Positions 15,752 to 23,081 of a stretch of DNA of 38,428 nucleotides are shown in pieces (position 1 is the first letter of the stretch; the number at the start of each line of letters is the position of its first letter). The stretch is from contig PMWW01000079.1 of NCBI GenBank assembly GCA_003165795.1, forward strand, positions 545-38,972, given 5' to 3'. A model generated the notes under the pieces. That model was not told the DNA's origin. It ran no database searches and saw only the letters and a list, made by a program, of their open reading frames with translations. Origin of the DNA: Acidobacteriaceae bacterium (GTDB lineage Bacteria; Acidobacteriota; Terriglobia; Terriglobales; Acidobacteriaceae). Made by a program: the position numbers and the translations under genes.

Positions 15752-15973
15752 ATGGATTTCCAGTTCCCCGCCGTCTTCCGCCGCGTGCCCGAGGGCTATA
15801 TCGCTTTCGTCGAGGAGTTGCCGGGGGCGAACACCCAAGGCGGAACGCTGGAAGAGGCTCGCGCCAATCTTCACGAAGCTGTCGCCCTTGTGCTGGAAGC
15901 AAACCGAACCTTGGCCCAGGAAGCTACTTCGGGTAATGAGGTCATTCGGGAGCCGTTGACGGTCAGTGCGTGA
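15752..15973 (+). CDS. hicB: HicB-family antitoxin
   Basis: A 73-residue protein of the HicB type: MDFQFPAVFRRVPEGYIAFV, EELPGANTQGGTLEEARANL and HEAVALVLEANRTLA match the family's partial RNase-H fold (FPAxxxxxxxGYxAxxPELPGxxxxGxTxEEAxxNLxEA). ATG 15752 is chosen; TATGAT ends 7 nt upstream, suggesting a leaderless transcript. The stop overlaps the GTG of the hicA remnant (GTGA). No C-terminal DNA-binding helix-turn-helix or RHH domain is present, so any DNA binding would rest on another part. With hicA broken (next entry), this antitoxin now stands alone. Confidence 0.85.
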   Translation: MDFQFPAVFRRVPEGYIAFVEELPGANTQGGTLEEARANLHEAVALVLEANRTLAQEATSGNEVIREPLTVSA

Positions 15974-16145
15974 AACGCCGGGAATTGGTTCGACATCTAC
16001 AGCAGCACGGATGCGAACTCTTGCGCGAAGGCGCCAATCATTCAATCTAGGTTAACCGGACTGCAGGGAAAGTCCCCGCCATTCCAAAGGTAATGACGAT
16101 CTGGCGAGGAAGATCTGCAAGGACTTGGGTATTCCGTCTCAATAG
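15970..16145 (+). pseudogene. hicA: HicA toxin, inactivated
   Basis: GTG 15970 overlaps the hicB stop. The first 26 codons read VKRRELVRHLQQHGCELLRE then GANHSI, a textbook HicA N-terminus containing the catalytic histidine of the GxNH motif. Codon 27, expected to be Tyr or Trp, is TAG (16048-16050). Reading through gives VNRTAGKVPAIP in the same frame. The family's C-terminus (DLARKICKDLGIPSQ, stop 16143-16145) is found in a different frame, so a frameshift lies near 16085-16100. The double-strand-RNA-binding-like mRNA interferase would therefore be truncated and inactive. A sequencing error could explain one lesion but hardly both. Confidence 0.82.
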
Positions 16146-16149
16146 GCAA

Positions 16150-16166
16150 CGCGGTCGCCGACCGCG
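16150..16166. terminator. Hairpin after hicBA remnant
   Basis: A perfect 7-bp stem CGCGGTC-GCC-GACCGCG between convergent hicA remnant and asparaginase genes. There is no T-run, so it is a possible weak bidirectional terminator or repeat unit. Confidence 0.4.
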
Positions 16167-16179
16167 AATGGTGAACCCC

Positions 16180-17097
16180 TTATCCCTCGATCACAATTCC
16201 CTTCGACGCTTTCTCTTTGGTGCACAAGGCCCATGCCATTCGCGGCGTGTTGTGCGCGATGCCGATGCGTCCGCGGGTATCGACCATGATCACGCCGCCG
16301 TGGCCATTAAGCCGCGCTTTCAGATAGTACAACGCGCGCTGCGCCGATTCCTGCGGCGCCAGCCCGTCTTCTACCCGGTCAGCCGCCCACTTGCTCAGCA
16401 CCAGCTTCATCATCGGCTCGCCCCACCCGGTGGTGGACACCGCAGCACTGCGATTATCGGCGTAGCAGCCGCAGCCGATCAGCGACGAATCGCCCACCCG
16501 CCCCGGCGCCTTGTTCAGCGTTCCCCCAGTCGAGGTGGCTGCGGCGATGTTGCCGTAGCGATCCAACGCCACCGCTCCCACTGTGTCATGCGAGCGGCAA
16601 GGTCCGAACTCGTCGGGCATCTGCAGGTAGCCTTGCTTCTTGGCCTCACGCAGGCGTTCGACTTCACGCTCGATGATCAGCTCTTGGTTGGCGCACAACT
16701 CGATGCCGTGCTCCTGGGCGAAGCGTTCGGCGCCGGTTCCCACGAAGTACACGTGCGGGCTCTCGGTCAAAATTTTCTTGGCCGCGCGAATGGGATTGCG
16801 GATGTGCTCCACGCAACCGACGCCGCCCGCCCGCAACGTGGCGCCGTCCATGATGAGCGCGTCCAGTTGCACCCGGCCATCCATGTTCAGAAACGAGCCC
16901 CGCCCGGCGTCGAAGGTCTCGTCTTCCTCCATCGCGACCACTGCCGCCTCGACCGCATCGAGCGAGCTGCCGCTGCGCTGCAATATCTGCCAGCCCACAT
17001 TGGCCGCAGCTTCCACGCCGTGCAAATGTGACTCAACCATGTCTTCGGGAATGGCCCACGCCCCACCGTGGACCAGAATTATAGGATAGACAGCCAA
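16180..17097 (-). CDS. Isoaspartyl peptidase / type 2 L-asparaginase (Ntn hydrolase)
   Basis: A 305-residue Ntn-hydrolase precursor. The N-terminal VHGGAWAIP, the alpha-subunit FDAGRGSFLN and the cleavage site SHD-T172-VGAVALDRYGNIAAATSTGG are diagnostic. T172 becomes the N-terminal nucleophile after autoproteolysis, and GRVGDSSLIGCGCYAD supplies substrate-binding residues. It hydrolyses isoaspartyl dipeptides and L-asparagine. No signal peptide is seen, so it is cytoplasmic. It is convergent with the hicBA remnant and downstream of the membrane protein gene at 17197, with no evident functional link to either. Confidence 0.92.
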   Translation of the reverse strand: MAVYPIILVHGGAWAIPEDMVESHLHGVEAAANVGWQILQRSGSSLDAVEAAVVAMEEDETFDAGRGSFLNMDGRVQLDALIMDGATLRAGGVGCVEHIRNPIRAAKKILTESPHVYFVGTGAERFAQEHGIELCANQELIIEREVERLREAKKQGYLQMPDEFGPCRSHDTVGAVALDRYGNIAAATSTGGTLNKAPGRVGDSSLIGCGCYADNRSAAVSTTGWGEPMMKLVLSKWAADRVEDGLAPQESAQRALYYLKARLNGHGGVIMVDTRGRIGIAHNTPRMAWALCTKEKASKGIVIEG

Positions 17098-17196
17098 TGC
17101 CGCACCTTTCGCATCAAGAGTGGCCTCGTTGCAGAGGCAAACCCGACAGCATACCAGAAGAAAGGTTCGCGGCAGGTCGCTGTGTTCGGTCAGCAG

Positions 17197-17778
17197 TCAG
17201 GATTGCGGGGCCCGCTCGCGGGTTATTTTCGTATAGCGGGAGGTGAAAATCGACGCGGCGGCCATCATCAAGATCGGGGCAAGCACGCCGCTCAACAGAG
17301 GATAGTCCCGAGGGTTAAGCGCGATCGTGACCAGCACGATATTAATGACAAACGCCAGGCTCCAGACTCGGCTGATGACCTGATTGGCGCGAATAAATCC
17401 GGGGCTCTGCCAATGCTCGGGCGGCGCGGATTCGCGCGCATATTGCAGGGTGAACGGAGCTCCCAACAGGATCGAGCCCCAAGACACCCCGGCGTACAGG
17501 ACCCAGATGATTACGGAACTGTAGGTAGGAAAACTTGCCGACCGGACCACGAAGGTCGCGATGGCGGCCAGGACGAAGTAGCCCAGCAGCACCCAGTCCA
17601 GTAGCTTAATCTTGATGTGGCGGCTGGCCTCCAGCGCTAATAGACACGCACTGGCAAGAAGTCCAAACGCGACTCCCACCGGCCAATGCCCCATGCCTGC
17701 CAAAACTCCATAGATGACCCATATCACGAATTGCGTGCTCAGAAGAAGCTGGGAAAACCGGGACGAACTCATTGCCAT
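17197..17778 (-). CDS. Polytopic membrane protein of unknown function
   Basis: A 193-residue hydrophobic protein with about six predicted helices: 10-30, 34-50, 60-77, 88-105, 136-155 and 160-178. Overall length and pattern recall the septation protein A / IspZ-like group, but I see no diagnostic motif. The start could be M1 or M3 (MAMSSSRF). It ends in a basic tail (RYTKITRERAPQS), suggesting a cytoplasmic C-terminus. It is separated from the asparaginase gene by about 100 bp and divergent from sodC. Confidence 0.7.
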   Translation of the reverse strand: MAMSSSRFSQLLLSTQFVIWVIYGVLAGMGHWPVGVAFGLLASACLLALEASRHIKIKLLDWVLLGYFVLAAIATFVVRSASFPTYSSVIIWVLYAGVSWGSILLGAPFTLQYARESAPPEHWQSPGFIRANQVISRVWSLAFVINIVLVTIALNPRDYPLLSGVLAPILMMAAASIFTSRYTKITRERAPQS

Positions 17779-17953
17779 GGTTGCACCTGACGCTCTGCCG
17801 ATTCACACTAGAAAACGCTGTATCTCTGGCAGAACGAGCATTATAGAGCGGCCGGTCCGGTGCGCCTTATCAAAACCAAACCCTACTAAGAGTTTGTTAC
17901 AACGCCCTCCGGAATTGGGCAGAGATGCCCATTCGTGATAAAACTTCCAAGTT

Positions 17954-18505
17954 ATGGACCATAAATTCGCAATTCGCGCTCTGCTGGTGAGTGCTGCCCT
18001 CGCGGCATGCCTCGTCTCCGGGATCCCTCAAGCCAAGGCGTCAGAGAAGACGACTGTCAAATTAGTGGACGCCAAAGGGGACGACGTTGGCACCGCTACC
18101 ATTACATTCCCGTCCACGCAACAACCGGGAGTGATTGTGAAGCTCGATGTCAAAGGTTTGCCTCCCGGCGTTCACGCCGTCCACTTCCATCAGAACCCCA
18201 AATGCGATGCTCCCGACTTCAAGTCAGCCGGTGGGCATTTTAATCCCACTAACAAGCAGCACGGCTTCGATAATCCCCAGGGCCACCACGCCGGCGACAT
18301 GATGAACTTTACTGTCGAGGACAACGGCAAGGCGAACGTGACCGTCAAGGACGACGACGTTACGCTGGGTTCAGCCAAAGAGTGGAACTCGCTGCATGTC
18401 AACGAAGGTACATCGATCATCATTCACGCTAAGGCTGACGATTACAAAACCGATCCGTCCGGCAATTCCGGCGACCGAATCGCCTGTGGCACGATCATTC
18501 AGTAG
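17954..18505 (+). CDS. sodC: Cu/Zn superoxide dismutase, probable lipoprotein
   Basis: A 183-residue SodC. Copper ligands are H77 and H79 (HFH), H95 and H158; zinc ligands are H95, H103, H111 or H112, and D115 (HHAGD). C84 and C178 form the structural disulfide, and R175 is the active-site arginine (GDRIACG). The N-terminal signal contains a good lipobox, LAAC with C19, so the enzyme is probably lipid-anchored facing the periplasm rather than soluble. It dismutes superoxide from outside or from respiration. It stands alone between a divergent membrane protein gene and a Uma2 gene. Confidence 0.93.
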   Translation: MDHKFAIRALLVSAALAACLVSGIPQAKASEKTTVKLVDAKGDDVGTATITFPSTQQPGVIVKLDVKGLPPGVHAVHFHQNPKCDAPDFKSAGGHFNPTNKQHGFDNPQGHHAGDMMNFTVEDNGKANVTVKDDDVTLGSAKEWNSLHVNEGTSIIIHAKADDYKTDPSGNSGDRIACGTIIQ

Positions 18506-18587
18506 CGTTGCCTTCTTGCGGCGTCGCTAAAGTAGTTTGGCCGGCCCTCCGGCGCGGAGCATAATATAGGGAAGCTAGGGACCCACC

Positions 18588-19112
18588 ATGTCGAGTGCAA
18601 CGCTCATCTCGGTGCAAGAATACGTCGCTACCAGTTACCGCCCGGACCGCGACTACGTCGACGGAGAACTGCAGGAGAGGAACTTGGGAGAGCTTGAACA
18701 CAGCCTTTTGCAGACTGCAGTAGTCGCTTGGTTCTGGACAAGACGAAAAGAATGGAACGTTCTGCCGGTAGTTGAGCAGCGGGTCCAAGTTGCTCCAACT
18801 CGCTTCCGGGTTCCCGACGTTACGGTGTTGCGTTCGGACCAAGCTCGCGAGCCCATCATCACGACGCCTCCCCTCATTCTGATCGAGGTTCTGTCCAAAG
18901 ACGACACCCTTCGTAGCATGAGGGAACGCGTCGACGACTATCTCGCCTTTGGCGTACGGCACGTTTGGATAATCGATCCTGCCACAAGACGCGCCTACGT
19001 ATGCAGTCAAACCGGTTTTCAGGAGCCGGAAACTGGAGTGCTCACAGTACCCAACACGGCAATCCACTTGCCGCTGCAGGAACTCTTCGATCAGGTCGAG
19101 CAGACGTCGTAA
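18588..19112 (+). CDS. Uma2-family (DUF820) PD-(D/E)xK nuclease-like protein
   Basis: A 174-residue single-domain protein of the Uma2/DUF820 family. It has an early DYVDGEL, then RVPDVTVLR with D77, LIEVLSKDD with E100 and K104, and the tail YLAFGVRHVWIIDPATRRAYV. D77-E100-K104 make a PD-(D/E)xK nuclease core. The family is hugely expanded in Cyanobacteria and present in Acidobacteria. No biological role is proven, and mobility or defence are common guesses. There is no repeat or partner gene beside it. The long reading frame on the opposite strand is its shadow. Confidence 0.85.
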   Translation: MSSATLISVQEYVATSYRPDRDYVDGELQERNLGELEHSLLQTAVVAWFWTRRKEWNVLPVVEQRVQVAPTRFRVPDVTVLRSDQAREPIITTPPLILIEVLSKDDTLRSMRERVDDYLAFGVRHVWIIDPATRRAYVCSQTGFQEPETGVLTVPNTAIHLPLQELFDQVEQTS

Positions 19113-19199
19113 TTGGATCTGGAAGTAGGGCCGGGCTGCTGGTGTAGGCAAGTTATTGTTGTACTTCTCTCGGCCAGCAGCATCGAACAACCTGGAACT

Positions 19200-19421
19200 A
19201 TGGGCGACCTTGGCCGGAGGCTGGTTTTTCTTGGCGGACTGATCCTTATCCTGGGGATAGTCCTGATACTCGCCGGCAAGGTCAACCTTCCCATTGGACG
19301 CCTGCCTGGCGATATCGTCCATCGCGGCAAGAACACCACCTTCTACTTCCCGCTGATGACTTGCATCCTTCTGAGCGTGATCCTGTCGCTGGTGCTGTAC
19401 ATTGTGAACCGGATGCGATGA
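19200..19421 (+). CDS. DUF2905 small membrane protein
   Basis: A 73-residue protein from ATG 19200: MGDLGRRLVFLGGLILILGI, then KVNLPIGRLPGDIVHRGKNT in the loop and TFYFPLMTCILLSVILSLVL. Two transmembrane helices flank a loop with the conserved GRLPGDI...FYFP motif that defines DUF2905. Function is unknown; homologues often lie near ruvB or queA in other bacteria. Upstream codons in the same frame (19113-19199) lack family similarity. Confidence 0.85.
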   Translation: MGDLGRRLVFLGGLILILGIVLILAGKVNLPIGRLPGDIVHRGKNTTFYFPLMTCILLSVILSLVLYIVNRMR

Positions 19422-19543
19422 GAAGCCGCCAGCGTGCAGTCGTCAGCTTTGCAGACCTCCCCGTGCTGTGCAATTTCTAGAAGCCATCGCACAAATCCGA
19501 AACGCTTCCACCCCGAGTAACCCCACATTCAAAGGACTCCCAC

Positions 19544-19563
19544 GGCACGGCTGAAGCCGTGCC
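19544..19563. repeat. REP-like hairpin
   Basis: A perfect 8-bp stem with TGAA loop, GGCACGGC-TGAA-GCCGTGCC, followed by CTTTCAA. It lies in the 256-bp gap between the DUF2905 gene and xseA. The same gap holds CTGACAGCTGACAGC (19641-19655), a 7-nt tandem motif that may be a single arm of the inverted-arm repeat class. I see no gene in this gap. Confidence 0.75.
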
Positions 19564-19677
19564 CTTTCAAACCCGATTTATGAGATAGCTTCTAGTCTAA
19601 GGATCTTCATCATTCGTCTCGACCAAGCTCTCTTTGACGGCTGACAGCTGACAGCTTCCCCTTGATACACTGCCTCC

Positions 19678-21117
19678 ATGGCCGGCGCGGAACAACTCGG
19701 ACTGGCTTTCCAGGCACCGCCGCGGAAGATCTATCCCGTACGCGAGCTGGTCGCATCAGTGCGTACTCAGGTGGAACGCGCCTTCACCGACGTGTATGTA
19801 GAGGGCGAGATCTCAAACTATCGCCCTGCCGAGTCCGGTCATCTTTACTTCACCATGAAAGACGGCTCCGCTCAACTGCGGGTGGTGATGTGGCGCACCC
19901 AGGCGCGACTGTTGCGTTTCCGTCCCGAGAACGGTTTGCAGGTGATCGCTCGCGGTCGGGTGACCATCTATGACGAGCGCGGAGACCTGCAATTCCAGGC
20001 CGAGCATCTCGAGCCCAAGGGCGCCGGCGCGCTGCAGATTGCCTTCGAGCAATTGAAGTCCAAGCTGGCCGCTGAGGGTCTGTTCGACCCGGCCCGCAAG
20101 AAACCCATCCCCACTCTTCCGGGGCGCATCGGCTTGGTCACGTCGCCGCGCGGCGCCGCGCTGCAAGACATCTTGAACATTCTTCGGCGCCGCCACGAGT
20201 CGGCGAACGTGGTCATTTACCCCGCGCAGGTGCAGGGCGACATGGCCGCTGCCGAGGTGACTGCGGGCGTGCAATACTTCAGCCGGCACGGCCACGCGGA
20301 TGTCATCATCGTCGCTCGCGGCGGAGGTTCGTTCGAAGACTTGTTCGCTTTTAACGACGAAGGACTGGCGCGCGTCATTGCCAGCTGCGAAGTTCCGGTC
20401 ATCTCCGCCGTCGGGCACGAAACCGATTTCACCATCTGCGACTTCGTTGCCGACCTGCGAGCGCCCACGCCATCAGCCGCCGCGGAGCTGGTGATTCGCT
20501 CTCAGCACGAGCTCTCCGAGAAACTGCACGCGCTTTACAAGCGCATGACGCAGGCCATTAATTACAAACTGTTGCGCGCCAACAATGCGCTCTCGACCCT
20601 GGCGCAAAACGCCGTCTTCGCGCGGATGCAGGACTCCATCGCCCGCCGCCAGCAACGCCTGGACGATCTTGGTTTTCGCCTGGTCCAGGCGCAATCTCGT
20701 CGGTTGAAGGAGCTTTCCCGCCGCCTTGAAACGCTCGAAGCCCATCTCCGCCGTTACGATCCACGGGTACGCGTTGGCGTCATGCGCCGAGAACTCGAGG
20801 CGCGCACTGCCGAGCTGATCTCCGCCAGCTCGCGCCTCTTCGTCTCACGCGACACGCAGGTGGACCGGTTGACGGTGGCCCTGGGACGCGCGGGCGAGAC
20901 CATCTTGCTGCGACGTCGTTCTCGCTGGGAGCGGCTGCAGAGCAACTTACAAGCGCTCTCGCCCACGGCGATCCTGGCCCGCGGCTACGCGCTGGTCTTT
21001 GATACGAATGGTCATCTGGTTACGCAGGCCGCGCAAGTCAAGCCTGGCGAACAGGTCCGCACCCAACTCGGCCGCGGCGAATTTACCGCCGAAGTCAAGT
21101 TAGTGGATGGTGGATAG
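19678..21117 (+). CDS. xseA: Exodeoxyribonuclease VII large subunit
   Basis: A 479-residue XseA: N-terminal OB-fold (VRTQVERAFTDVYVEGEISN), catalytic domain with GLVTSPRGAALQDI, ARGGGSFEDLFAFNDE and SAVGHETDFTICDFVADLRA, then a long coiled coil (about 270-420) that wraps the small subunits. It degrades single-stranded DNA bidirectionally with XseB. No xseB follows in this window. The candidate -10 TACACT (19666-19671) ends 6 nt before the ATG, so the transcript may be leaderless. The last codons and stop lie in the left arm of the inverted repeat at 21100-21125. Confidence 0.95.
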   Translation: MAGAEQLGLAFQAPPRKIYPVRELVASVRTQVERAFTDVYVEGEISNYRPAESGHLYFTMKDGSAQLRVVMWRTQARLLRFRPENGLQVIARGRVTIYDERGDLQFQAEHLEPKGAGALQIAFEQLKSKLAAEGLFDPARKKPIPTLPGRIGLVTSPRGAALQDILNILRRRHESANVVIYPAQVQGDMAAAEVTAGVQYFSRHGHADVIIVARGGGSFEDLFAFNDEGLARVIASCEVPVISAVGHETDFTICDFVADLRAPTPSAAAELVIRSQHELSEKLHALYKRMTQAINYKLLRANNALSTLAQNAVFARMQDSIARRQQRLDDLGFRLVQAQSRRLKELSRRLETLEAHLRRYDPRVRVGVMRRELEARTAELISASSRLFVSRDTQVDRLTVALGRAGETILLRRRSRWERLQSNLQALSPTAILARGYALVFDTNGHLVTQAAQVKPGEQVRTQLGRGEFTAEVKLVDGG

Positions 21118-21330
21118 TGAATAGTACGTTCCGTAATCTAAGGACGATCTGATCAAGTCCATTGCAATGCTGCCGGGGCTAAAGCGCCTATTTCATACCA
21201 AATATTTGCGGACGGCATGAAGGCCGTCCCCTTCAACCTACAGACTTAATCAGAACTTCCCTAAGTCCGAATTCTCGCAAGAACCAGGATCGTTCACCGG
21301 TTACACTATCCACCATCCGCTAACCACTAA
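21100..21330. repeat. Inverted-arm repeat element enclosing a REP-like hairpin
   Basis: The left arm 21100-21125 (TTAGTGGATGGTGGATAGTG...) and right arm 21303-21330 are inverted copies built from the 7-nt words GTGGATG/GTGGATA. Between them are a degenerate REP (GGGGC-TAAA-GCGCC near 21175-21188) and a perfect 7-bp REP-like hairpin, GGACGGC-ATGAAG-GCCGTCC (21210-21229). The left arm supplies the xseA stop codon. The gap of about 280 bp before cdaA contains no gene. Confidence 0.65.
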
Positions 21331-21401
21331 TTACTGCCCCCATCCACGATGCATTAGAATTAAAGCTATCGACGCGGTTTGGGCCGCTTTTGAAAACCAG
21401 A

Positions 21402-22277
21402 ATGCTGCAAAACATCGGTCACATTCCGCAATTGTCGGTGATCTCCATCCTCGACATCCTGGTTGTGGCGTTCATCATCTATGAGTTCCTCAAGCTGATC
21501 AAGGGCACCCGCGCCATCCCCATGCTGGTGGCGGTGATTCTGCTAGTGGCAGCGTTCTGGCTCGCGCATATCGAACAGCTCAAGACGGTCGACTGGCTCA
21601 TCACCACCCTGTTTCCTTACGCCGTCTTTGCGTTGATCGTGGTTTTCGGCGCCGAGATTCGCCATGCGCTCGCGCGCCTGGGCCGCCGGCTGTCAACTTC
21701 GCGCGGCGGCGTGTTCAATGGCACGGACAGCTATGAAGACATCGTGCTTGCGGCCAATCATCTTTCGCAGACGGGCACGGGCGCGTTGATTGTTATCGAA
21801 CGCGAAATCGGCCTGCGTACCTTTATCGAGAGCGGTGTGCCGCTCGATGCCAATCTTTCCTACGACCTGCTGATTACTATTTTTCGACCGAGCGCGCCGC
21901 TGCATGACGGTGCAGTCATCATACAGAAAGGTCGCATCGCCGCCGCCGCCTGCTTCCTGCCGCTGTCGATGAATCCCGTGCTCTCCACCCAATTCGGCAC
22001 GCGCCATCGCGCCGCTATCGGCATCACCGAAGAGACAGATGCCATCTCGGTCGTGATTTCGGAAGAAACCGGCGCCATCAGTATTGCCGTGGGAGGCGCC
22101 ATCGAGCGCGACATCACCGTCGAATACCTGCGCGAGCGCCTGAGTGAAGTCCTGCGTCGCTACGTACCTCCGGCGGTGTTGCCCACCACGGTCACGGACC
22201 GCGAGATGGCAGCCGAAGACCGCGAAGTCGAACGCCTCAGTCACGAGAAGGACCTTGCCGATGGAGCGGAGCGCTAA
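21402..22277 (+). CDS. cdaA: Diadenylate cyclase CdaA (c-di-AMP synthase)
   Basis: 291 residues from ATG 21402 (a TTG at 21390 would add four). Three N-terminal transmembrane helices (about 13-30, 36-54, 60-80) are followed by a coiled linker and the DAC domain with LHDGAVIIQKGRI (DGA motif) and GTRHRAAIGITEETDA (RHR motif), the ATP-binding and catalytic signatures. It makes c-di-AMP from two ATP at the membrane, controlling osmolyte transport and wall homeostasis. The cdaR-like gene begins 1 nt after its stop, and glmM follows: the classic cdaA-cdaR-glmM cluster. A TAGAAT at 21355-21360 may be its -10 box. Confidence 0.95.
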   Translation: MLQNIGHIPQLSVISILDILVVAFIIYEFLKLIKGTRAIPMLVAVILLVAAFWLAHIEQLKTVDWLITTLFPYAVFALIVVFGAEIRHALARLGRRLSTSRGGVFNGTDSYEDIVLAANHLSQTGTGALIVIEREIGLRTFIESGVPLDANLSYDLLITIFRPSAPLHDGAVIIQKGRIAAAACFLPLSMNPVLSTQFGTRHRAAIGITEETDAISVVISEETGAISIAVGGAIERDITVEYLRERLSEVLRRYVPPAVLPTTVTDREMAAEDREVERLSHEKDLADGAER

Positions 22278-22278
22278 C

Positions 22279-22968
22279 ATGGGCGAATCGATCCGCAACT
22301 TCGTTCGCAAATACATTCTCAAGAACCTGGCCTTCAAGCTGGTTTCGCTGGCCATCGCCGTGATGCTATGGTGGGCCGTGGGCCGCGACCAGCCCATTGA
22401 AATCCCGATGACCGTGCCGCTGGAATTCCAGCACGCCCCCAGCAATCTGGAGATCAACTCCGATTACCCGTTTCAAGCGCTGGTCACTTTGCGTGGCCCC
22501 GAGCGCTTGCTGCAGGGCTTGCGTCCTTCCGAGGTGCACGCCATCCTCGACCTGCGCGGAGCCAATCCCGGCGAGCGTACCTTCGACCTCACGGCCCAGG
22601 ACATCCGTGTTCCGCGCAACGTGAACGTGGTGCAGATCGTGCCATCGCAATTTCACATCAGCTTCGATCGCAGTTCCACGCGATCGGTGGAAGTCCAGCC
22701 GCGCGTGATTGGCACATTGTTGAGCGGCTATGGCATAACCGAAGTGACGGCCGATCCGGCGAGCATTATTATTGTGGGTCCGCAGAGACGGGTGCAAGCG
22801 ATCCTGACCGCCATGACCGATCCAGTGGACGCTACGGGCGTAGTGGGAACGGCAACATTCACCACCCACGCCTACGTGGCTGATCCCTTAGTGCGGGTGC
22901 AAACGCCCGGCCCGATCCACGTGACGGTCAACACGGGAAAGAATTCGGGGAAACCCGGCCAGCCTTAA
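22279..22968 (+). CDS. cdaR: YbbR-domain regulator of CdaA
   Basis: A 229-residue protein. A basic N-terminus and one transmembrane helix (about 18-38, LAFKLVSLAIAVMLWWAVG) are followed by extracytoplasmic YbbR repeats: residues 45-125 with VTLRGPERLLQGL, and about 130-215 with GITEVTADPASIIIVGPQRRV. Members bind CdaA and tune c-di-AMP synthesis. Start ATG 22279 follows GGAGCG and lies 1 nt after the cdaA stop. It has fewer YbbR repeats than the Bacillus protein, as is usual outside Firmicutes. Confidence 0.88.
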   Translation: MGESIRNFVRKYILKNLAFKLVSLAIAVMLWWAVGRDQPIEIPMTVPLEFQHAPSNLEINSDYPFQALVTLRGPERLLQGLRPSEVHAILDLRGANPGERTFDLTAQDIRVPRNVNVVQIVPSQFHISFDRSSTRSVEVQPRVIGTLLSGYGITEVTADPASIIIVGPQRRVQAILTAMTDPVDATGVVGTATFTTHAYVADPLVRVQTPGPIHVTVNTGKNSGKPGQP

Positions 22969-23081
22969 GCAGCAAAACTGGCACTACTAAAAGCGCCGCT
23001 AGGGCGCTTGATACGATCGAGAATTAACCCCCCATTTGGGCGGAGTCTTGTATGTGACGCGGGGCAGGAGCGAAGATAACG

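Noticed and set aside
16093-17031. 312-codon plus-strand frame
   Set aside because: It starts in the wrong frame of the hicA remnant and then runs antisense to the asparaginase gene.
18495-19322. 275-codon minus-strand frame
   Set aside because: Antisense of the Uma2 gene and the DUF2905 gene, both of which carry clear family motifs.
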